Source: Saccharopolyspora flava (lineage in GTDB: Bacteria; Actinomycetota; Actinomycetes; Mycobacteriales; Pseudonocardiaceae). From it: a stretch of DNA of 64,000 nucleotides. The notes beneath the pieces are model-generated. The model did no database searches. It was not told where the DNA came from and saw only the letters and a program-made list of their open reading frames with translations. The stretch spans positions 1,397,918 through 1,461,917 of the forward strand of contig NZ_FOZX01000001.1 of NCBI RefSeq assembly GCF_900116135.1, in the 5' to 3' direction. Positions 59,237 to 64,000 of this stretch are shown piece after piece; the first letter of the stretch is position 1; each line of letters starts with the position of its first letter. Position numbers and translations under genes: made by a program.

Positions 59237-60082
59237 ATGACAGAACTGGACCCGGATGACCCTCGGCCGCCGTATCAGCAGGTCGCGAACTCGCTGCGCG
59301 CCTCGATCCTCACGAAGAAGCTCAAGCCGGGCGACAAGCTGTCGTCTCAATCCGAGCTGGCGCAGCGGTACGGCGTCGCACGGATGACGATCCAGCAGGC
59401 ACTGCGAATCCTGCGCGAGGAAGGCCTCGTGGTCTCCCGCCAAGGCAGCGGGGTCTACGTACGCGAAAGGACTGAGCGCCCCGTCGGTCTGCGTCCGCAC
59501 CTGGAGCGCGCGTTCGAAGAACCCGAGGTGCGGATCGACTTCGCGGGATTCTCAGGCGAGACGCTGCATGGCGCGCTGACCGAACCGCTCGACAAGATCC
59601 GGAGCGGGCGCGTGCGTCCTGAGCTCGTTCGCGTGCGCCTCCTGGTCCCGGACACGGACGTACCGTGGACGCTTCCCGCCCGCGTCGAGGACATGGGCGA
59701 CAGTCCCGAGTTCCGCAAGCGCGCGGCCGGCATCATGGAGCGCCACACCTTCGCCATCGTTGATGCGGTCAATGAGATGGAGCGCATCGGTCTGATCGCA
59801 GATGCCAAGGCAGAACTTCGCGTGTACCCAGCCGTACCGCTGTTCAAGCTCTACCTGATCAACCAGCTCGAAGCGTTCTTCGGCTACTACCCGGTCCGCG
59901 AGCACGTCGTGAACCTCGAAGGCGCCGATACACCGATCTGGGATCTCATGGGCAAGGACGCCACCCTGTTCCACCACGCCGCCGAACCTGATGAGGAGTC
60001 TCTGAGCTCGCTGTTCATCCAGCAGTCCCAGATGTGGTTCGACAGCATCTGGAACACCGTCGCGCGGGAGGTGCCCCGATGA
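59237..60082 (+). CDS. GntR-family regulator (KorSA-like)
   Basis: 281 aa. N-terminal GntR winged HTH: PPYQQVANSLRASILTKKLKPGDKLSSQSELAQRYGVARMTIQQALRILREEGLVVSRQGSGVYVRE. The rest does not match a typical UTRA or FadR domain; it is a novel-looking C-terminus. A TAACCT -10-like box (59225-59230) ends 6 nt before ATG 59237, so leaderless. In pSAM2 KorSA represses transfer genes; its proximity to the operators supports a similar role. It overlaps the HAD gene by 4 bp (ATGA). Confidence 0.85.
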   Translation: MTELDPDDPRPPYQQVANSLRASILTKKLKPGDKLSSQSELAQRYGVARMTIQQALRILREEGLVVSRQGSGVYVRERTERPVGLRPHLERAFEEPEVRIDFAGFSGETLHGALTEPLDKIRSGRVRPELVRVRLLVPDTDVPWTLPARVEDMGDSPEFRKRAAGIMERHTFAIVDAVNEMERIGLIADAKAELRVYPAVPLFKLYLINQLEAFFGYYPVREHVVNLEGADTPIWDLMGKDATLFHHAAEPDEESLSSLFIQQSQMWFDSIWNTVAREVPR

Positions 60083-60750
60083 CCCAGGCTGCCGAAATCC
60101 TCGACCGCAGCAGGGTTGTGCTACTGGACTTCGACGGCCCGATATGCGCGGTGTTCGGCGGCCTGAGCAACCAGGACGTAGCCGTCGAGCTCCGCGCGCT
60201 CTTCCCGGAGCCTCTGCCAGAAGGAATTGAGCAGAGCCCTGATCCGTTCGACGTTCTTGAGTACGCCACACAGTTCGGAGACCTGGCGACCCAGGTCGAG
60301 GAACGCCTGCGTCAACTCGAAGTCCGCGCGGTCTCAGTTGCTCCCGCTACCCCTGGGGCAGCCGACGTTCTCGAAGCTCTACGGCGCCGCGGTGTATCGG
60401 TTGTCATCGTCTCCAACAACTCAGAGGCAGCAGTCCGCGCGTACCTCCACGCCAACGGTCTTGAAGCACACACCCAAGGGGTCTCGGCGAGGACCAGTGG
60501 CGAGCTCGCCGAGCTAAAACCGTCGCCCTTCCTCTTGCAGCAGGCCATCACCAACATCAAGGCTGATGCGGCCGAATGCGTGATGATCGGTGACTCGGCG
60601 ACAGACATCCAAGCTGCGCACGCCGCAGGTACAGCCGTCATCGCCTACGCCAACAAACCGGGCAAGCGCGACCGGTTCACCCCGCACAAGCCGTCAGCGA
60701 TCATCGAGCACATGACCGACCTTCTCGGCGACGGATCTGCTCTGACCTGA
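60079..60750 (+). CDS. HAD-superfamily hydrolase
   Basis: 223 aa. HAD motif I: VVLLDFDGPICAVFGG (nucleophile Asp, acid/base Asp); motif II VVIVSNNSE; motif III Lys in LAELKPSPFLL; motif IV CVMIGDSATDIQAAHAAG. The cap region is helical. ATG 60079 overlaps the GntR stop (ATGA), so it is coupled to the regulator. HAD proteins next to GntR are frequent in AICEs; the substrate is unknown. Confidence 0.88.
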   Translation: MTQAAEILDRSRVVLLDFDGPICAVFGGLSNQDVAVELRALFPEPLPEGIEQSPDPFDVLEYATQFGDLATQVEERLRQLEVRAVSVAPATPGAADVLEALRRRGVSVVIVSNNSEAAVRAYLHANGLEAHTQGVSARTSGELAELKPSPFLLQQAITNIKADAAECVMIGDSATDIQAAHAAGTAVIAYANKPGKRDRFTPHKPSAIIEHMTDLLGDGSALT

Positions 60751-60751
60751 G

Positions 60752-60940
60752 TCAGGAGTCCGACCGCCGGCGCATATTCCTCAGCTGCTCTTTGAGGTCA
60801 TCCACGTCCCACCGCTGATGGCCCCCGGGCGTCACGAGCGCAGGTTCAACGACGCTCTCCGCCGCCCACCGCTGAAGCGTCCGGCGGTCAACACCGATCG
60901 CTTTCGCAGCTTCGCCGGTCGAGACGTAGTTCGAGGTCAC
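60752..60940 (-). CDS. MerR/excisionase-like HTH protein
   Basis: 62 aa: YVSTGEAAKAIGVDRRTLQRWAAESVVEPALVTPGGHQRWDVDDLKEQLRNM is a MerR-type winged HTH (helix 2 STGEAAKAIGV, recognition helix DRRTLQRWA). It is divergent from the gene at 61036 across the repeats at 60978-61022. It resembles the broken gene at 61258, so is probably one of two related HTH genes. Confidence 0.85.
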   Translation of the reverse strand: MTSNYVSTGEAAKAIGVDRRTLQRWAAESVVEPALVTPGGHQRWDVDDLKEQLRNMRRRSDS

Positions 60941-60977
60941 TCGCCTACGTTCACTCGCATTCCGACGCTAAGCCAGC

Positions 60978-61022
60978 CGAATGTCGCGGCTACCTACCTA
61001 TACCCGCGAATGTCGCGTTTAC
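60978..61022. repeat. Direct repeats in a divergent promoter
   Basis: CGAATGTCGCGGCTAC (60978-60993) and CGAATGTCGCGTTTAC (61007-61022) are 29 bp apart. They lie between the MerR-like gene and the gene at 61036 and could be binding sites for the small HTH protein. Confidence 0.55.
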
Positions 61023-61035
61023 GTACGATTGCCGC

Positions 61036-61236
61036 GTGACTCAGATCAGCGTGGGGGGCTGGATCTTCGACTTGGGCGTGTGCGTGATCGACGACCGCCG
61101 GTGGTGGACCTGCCCTATCGGCGGAGAAGGCTGCGGGAAGGTTCTCGCTGACCTCGGCCCCTCTGCCATCGACTGCATGGCCTGGCACGTCGAACACACG
61201 CACCTGCCGACCTTGCTCCAGCGACTATCGCTCTAA
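61036..61236 (+). CDS. Small hypothetical protein with Cys/His (66 aa)
   Basis: MTQISVGGWIFDLGVCVIDDRRWWTCPIGGEGCGKVLADLGPSAIDCMAWHVEHTHLPTLLQRLSL: CPIGGEGC and CMAWHVEHTH look like a small zinc site. TACGAT (61024-61029) ends 6 nt before GTG 61036, a leaderless start. The two direct repeats just upstream may regulate it. No family recognised. Confidence 0.6.
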   Translation: MTQISVGGWIFDLGVCVIDDRRWWTCPIGGEGCGKVLADLGPSAIDCMAWHVEHTHLPTLLQRLSL

Positions 61237-61257
61237 GCACCAGATGACGAGACTCCG

Positions 61258-61498
61258 TTGATCTCCAGCTCCGAGCTAGCAAAGAAACTTGGCCTTGCCA
61301 GGCGGACCATCTCGACTACGCCCAGAAGGGTTGGATCACACCAGCCCTGATCACCCCTGGCGCCAATATCGCTGGCGCTACGACGACGTGGTCGCCGAGA
61401 TGCGCAAGCTCGACGAGGAGCGCCGCAGGAAAGGGACTGACCTACCGCATCAGCCCCGAACGGCACCAAACTTCATTGACGCTTTGGCACGGTGTTGA
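61258..61498 (+). pseudogene. Broken MerR-type HTH gene
   Basis: Three frames must be joined to read one MerR-like protein. TTG 61258 gives ISSSELAKKLGLARRTIS. After one missing base it continues YAQKGWITPALITPG. After another it continues QYRWRYDDVVAEMRKLDEERRRKGTDLPHQ and ends at 61498. Two -1 frameshifts near 61313 and 61360. The HTH resembles the intact gene at 60752. Confidence 0.7.
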
Positions 61499-61631
61499 CC
61501 ATGAAAACACCTCGCCACCGTTCCGCCGATTACCGACGGGAGGCGTGAGGTCTGCCGTGGGCGGGTATGCAAATGCGACGCGTTCGAGCGCTGACCGGGC
61601 TACCCACGTGATGGGAGAGGAGAAGCTTGCC

Positions 61632-62048
61632 ATGACTCACCCTCGCGGTGCCGACGACGCCGACCACACGACCGAAGAAGCCACAACGAGCGCGGACCGC
61701 AGCTCCTGGACCACGGGCGCGCCGTCGGCTGTGACTCGAGCCAAGACCAGCCCCGTAGCGGTGTTCGCCCTGGTGTTCGGGCTCGCCGCGTTTATCTTCG
61801 CGCTGACCGGCGTGCTGTCGCCGCTGGCGATCCTGTTCGCCATTGTCGGCATCGTGCTGGGCATTATGGGCCGGAAGAAGGGCCTGCAGCCGCAGCTGAC
61901 CGGCAAGGGCGTCGCGACCGGCGGACTTGTCCTTGCCGTTATTGCTCTGCTGCTGGGCATCGTCGTCATCGTTGGCGCGGTCATGGGGCTGATCGGCCCG
62001 AGTCTGCTCGGTCCTGTGCAACAGCAGTTCAGCAACCTGATCGGCTAA
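61632..62048 (+). CDS. DUF4190 membrane protein
   Basis: 138 aa. After a hydrophilic N-terminus it has two long transmembrane helices (AVFALVFGLAAFIFALTGVLSPLAILFAIVGIVLGIMGRKKG; GGLVLAVIALLLGIVVIVGAVMGL), the DUF4190 pattern. ATG 61632 has GGAGAGGAGAAG upstream, preferred over ATG 61611. It may be cargo of the AICE or the start of chromosomal DNA. Confidence 0.83.
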   Translation: MTHPRGADDADHTTEEATTSADRSSWTTGAPSAVTRAKTSPVAVFALVFGLAAFIFALTGVLSPLAILFAIVGIVLGIMGRKKGLQPQLTGKGVATGGLVLAVIALLLGIVVIVGAVMGLIGPSLLGPVQQQFSNLIG

Positions 62049-62125
62049 CTTTCCACCCGGCCAGAGTCCACTACCCGCACGGATCGAGGGCCGGGCCACT
62101 TGTCGAGGGAGTTCGCAACGCACCA

Positions 62126-63181
62126 ATGACTGCATCCCCGAAACCATCCTCGAACGGTCGGCGCGGCAGCGACTTCTCGGAGCTGTCCCGCTGGATCAAA
62201 CAAGCAGGACTGCTTCAACGCCGCTATGGGTACTACGCGGCGCGAATCACGGTGAACGCCTTGCTGCTCGCCGCGGGTGCTGTCGCGCTCGTACTCGGTG
62301 GGGACTCCTGGTGGCAGCTGCTCACCGCCGTGTTCCTCGCGGTGGTGTTCACCCAATTCGCGTTCATCGGACATGACGCCGGGCACCGGCAGATCCTCCG
62401 TTCCCGGCGTGGCAACGATTTCGTCGGGCACTGCCACAGTGCGATCACCGGGATCAGCTACCAGTGGTGGGTCGGCAAACACAACCAGCACCACGCCAAC
62501 CCCAACCACGAAGACGACGACCCCGACATCGCCATCGCCGCGCTCGCCTTCAGCCACGACCAATCCCACACCAAGCGCGGCCTGTACCGGTGGGTGAGCA
62601 AGTACCAGGCGTTCCTGTTTTTCCCGCTGCTGCTGCTGGAGGCGGTCCTGCTGCACATCCACAGCGTCCAGGCCGTACTACGGCGCGAGGTCAAGGCCAC
62701 CAGGCTGGAAGCCGGGCTGCTCACCGGTCACCTCATCGGCTACCTGGCTGTGGCATTCCTCGTACTCTCCCCACTCAAAGCGGTCCTGTTCATCGCAGTG
62801 CACCAAGGGTTGATGGGCGTGTATCTCGGGTGTTCCTTCGCGCCCAACCACAAAGGCATGCCCATCCTGGCCAAGGGCGAAAAACTGGACTACCTCCGCA
62901 AACAGGTCCTCACCTCCCGCAACATCTCCGGTGGCCGGTGGGTCGACTTCCTGCTCGGCGGCCTGAACCACCAGATCGAACACCACCTGTTCCCCAGCAT
63001 GCCCCGACCCAACCTGCGCCGAGCGAAACCACTCGTCCGCAACTTCTGCGCCCAGCGCGGCATCTCCTACAGCCAGTGCGGGCTGCTGCACTCCTACGCC
63101 GAAGTACTGCGCCATCTCCACGCCGTGGGCGCACCACTGCGCCGTCCCGCTCACCCAACCCCCGCGAAGCCGCGAGCCTGA
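62126..63181 (+). CDS. Membrane fatty acid desaturase, three His-box type
   Basis: 351 aa. Eight His in three boxes: HDAGH (after FIGHD), HNQHH (GKHNQHH), and QIEHH (GLNHQIEHHLFPSMPRPNLR), the front-end/DesA3-like acyl-lipid desaturase signature. Hydrophobic stretches (LLAAGAVALVLGG, LLTAVFLAVVFTQFAFI, FFPLLLLEAVLL, LIGYLAVAFLVLSPLKAVLFI) surround them. The first ATG, 62126, is taken; there is no clear ribosome binding site. Reductase partners are not nearby. It lies just beyond the AICE core and may be cargo. Confidence 0.87.
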   Translation: MTASPKPSSNGRRGSDFSELSRWIKQAGLLQRRYGYYAARITVNALLLAAGAVALVLGGDSWWQLLTAVFLAVVFTQFAFIGHDAGHRQILRSRRGNDFVGHCHSAITGISYQWWVGKHNQHHANPNHEDDDPDIAIAALAFSHDQSHTKRGLYRWVSKYQAFLFFPLLLLEAVLLHIHSVQAVLRREVKATRLEAGLLTGHLIGYLAVAFLVLSPLKAVLFIAVHQGLMGVYLGCSFAPNHKGMPILAKGEKLDYLRKQVLTSRNISGGRWVDFLLGGLNHQIEHHLFPSMPRPNLRRAKPLVRNFCAQRGISYSQCGLLHSYAEVLRHLHAVGAPLRRPAHPTPAKPRA

Positions 63182-63688
63182 TGAGCTTGCGCACTTAACT
63201 ATCGGGTGTTCCCAGCCCAAGTCACCGGGGAAGTGATCACCAGGTTGCGTAGCCGGTCCAGGTCCCGCCGACCTTCGCTGACGAGAGCGAGGGTGATCGT
63301 GGCTGTATCCGAACATGGGGGTGATCGTGTGAGCGTTAGGGACGTTTCACCGGCGACGGGGGCCGGGTCTCGCATGTGCTGCCGGCGGGCGAGAATTTCT
63401 GGGGAAACCTTCGAATACCTAGCCAGAGACGTCACAGACGTGTGCCCGGAGACGCCAGCAGGGTGAAGGTGTTCGCTCCCTCTTCGGCGGCCTGTGTCAG
63501 CGCCGCTGAGATCAGGTTTGGCACTGCGAGAAAATGGGCTGTACGCACTGCCCGGTCCCACGCGCGAGCGCTTCACCGCTGTCGCCCTCGTGACCAGTCG
63601 CGACCTCCAGGCGACGCTCACCCGCACCGGAGCCTGAACGTACGGCAACAGTCCTGCCTAGTTTCTGATGATGGGTGTCGGATCGTGG
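63182..63688. other. 507-bp degenerate region
   Basis: No intact gene. On the minus strand it holds a tyrosine-recombinase tail remnant (63345-63535). Confidence 0.5.
63345..63535 (-). pseudogene. Remnant of a tyrosine recombinase C-terminus
   Basis: Two minus-strand frames join to give VPNLISAALTQAAEEGANTFTLLA + SGHTSVTSLARYSKVSPEILARRQHMRDPAPV. The sequence SGHTSV.SLARY..VSPE.LAR matches the last part of actinobacterial site-specific integrases (His of the catalytic set, Tyr in SLARY). A frameshift separates the parts near 63460. The rest of the gene is not detected. Confidence 0.55.
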
Positions 63689-64000
63689 TCAGTTGAGGGG
63701 TGACACTTCCTGACTGATCGTGCTTTCGACGCGGTGACCGTACGCCTTGTGCCGGACGACCGGGGCGGTGGTCGTGCGAGACACGGTGGTGATTGCCTCG
63801 TCGGCCTCATCGAACACGCGTAGCACGGTCTCGTCGACCTCGATGGTGACCACGCGCCCGGCGTAGCGGTAACCGACCTGCACGGTCTGGCCGGTGACCT
63901 GCGTGGCGCCGCGCGCGGAGACCTTGCGCTGGATGCGGGCCGGACGCCGGTCGGGCTCGGGTGCCGGCCCCGCCGGGCGCGCTCCTTGCAGCCGAAGACG
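63689..64000 (-). CDS. IS481/Mu-type transposase, C-terminal end (partial)
   Basis: The protein enters from beyond the window and ends at 63689. The visible part reads RIQRKVSARGATQVTGQTVQVGYRYAGRVVTIEVDETVLRVFDEADEAITTVSRTTTAPVVRHKAYGHRVE. This beta-rich tail after the catalytic core is characteristic of IS481/Mu-type transposases. The DDE core and the inverted terminal repeat lie outside, so completeness cannot be judged. Confidence 0.7.
   Translation of the reverse strand, partial: RLRLQGARPAGPAPEPDRRPARIQRKVSARGATQVTGQTVQVGYRYAGRVVTIEVDETVLRVFDEADEAITTVSRTTTAPVVRHKAYGHRVESTISQEVSPLN

Larger units (their letters stand above)
50984..61498. mobile_element. Actinomycete integrative and conjugative element (pSAM2/pSE211 type)
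   Basis: A tRNA-Lys 3' end abuts int-xis-repSA, followed by DUF2637, a GGDEF protein, an FtsK-like traB, many tiny genes and a divergent GntR/HAD pair, the standard modular order of AICEs. The left boundary is the tRNA. The right boundary is unknown: no repeat of the tRNA 3' end (GGGTTCAGGGTTCGATCC) was found before 64000, so the element may extend past 61.5 kb and carry the DUF4190 and desaturase genes. Confidence 0.8.

Noticed and set aside
61500..64000. attR copy of the tRNA-Lys 3' end
   Set aside because: No match to GGGTTCAGGGTTCGATCC or the CCTGGCGGCCCACCA end was found by eye in this interval.

Overview
The window is GC-rich (about 70%) actinobacterial DNA. Many genes look leaderless, with a TANNNT -10 box 5-8 nt before an ATG or GTG. 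The HTH / HbhA / DUF2516 block, the mycothiol-linked DinB/MDMPI proteins, an ArpA-type TetR regulator, an AccA/AccD acyl-CoA carboxylase and a pSAM2/pSE211-type integrative element point to the Pseudonocardiaceae, most likely Saccharopolyspora or a close relative. This is inferred from gene content only.

1-17 kb: chromosomal genes. They include purU, a YbaK deacylase, the HTH-HbhA-DUF2516-hydrolase block, DUF445, and a PLP aminotransferase. A tightly overlapped operon encodes an ECF-like sigma factor, a small beta-sandwich protein and an 881-aa protein with a C-terminal CHAT (caspase-like) protease domain. An apparently cytosolic S8 (subtilisin-like) protease lies directly upstream. This sigma/CHAT/S8 set is the most system-like locus in the window. 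A divergent MocR regulator / YczE pair follows.

17-29 kb: two MDMPI-type proteins, a UvrA paralogue, a possible leaderless Phe-rich leader peptide before a P-loop kinase, a membrane-anchored PstS-like protein, hydrolases, and thyA-dfrA. A run of very small membrane-protein genes (27.1-28.4 kb, one with an in-frame TGA) and a frameshifted remnant then abut a tRNA-Glu/Asp/Phe cluster.

29-51 kb: an ArpA-type TetR regulator and small conserved proteins. An accD-accA-acd operon follows, with a divergent TetR gene and a perfect 16+16 bp operator-like inverted repeat. Then come ctaD, a secreted arylsulfotransferase-like protein, an MFS transporter, an aldo/keto reductase, a FAD monooxygenase broken by a single-base frameshift, two MetE-C-like methyltransferases, a YigZ/IMPACT protein, a PAP2 phosphatase and a secreted chorismate mutase. 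A truncated GNAT gene lies beside tRNA-Lys.

51-61.5 kb: an actinomycete integrative and conjugative element (AICE) integrated at the 3' end of tRNA-Lys. It carries int, xis, a RepSA-type rolling-circle initiator, DUF2637 and other small membrane proteins, a GGDEF protein, an FtsK-like TraB translocase, a train of tiny overlapping genes, and a divergent GntR (KorSA-like)/HAD pair behind operator-like repeats. The right attachment site was not found. Beyond the element core lie a DUF4190 membrane protein, a three-His-box acyl desaturase, a frameshifted tyrosine-recombinase tail, and the C-terminus of an IS481/Mu-type transposase running off the window.

Intergenic spaces carry several families of long dyad repeats. 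One has AACTGTCCCC/GGGGACAGTT ends (3 copies); another has a GTTTTCATGAAAAC core (6 copies). They occur in convergent, divergent and tandem intergenic spaces, so they are not simply terminators.
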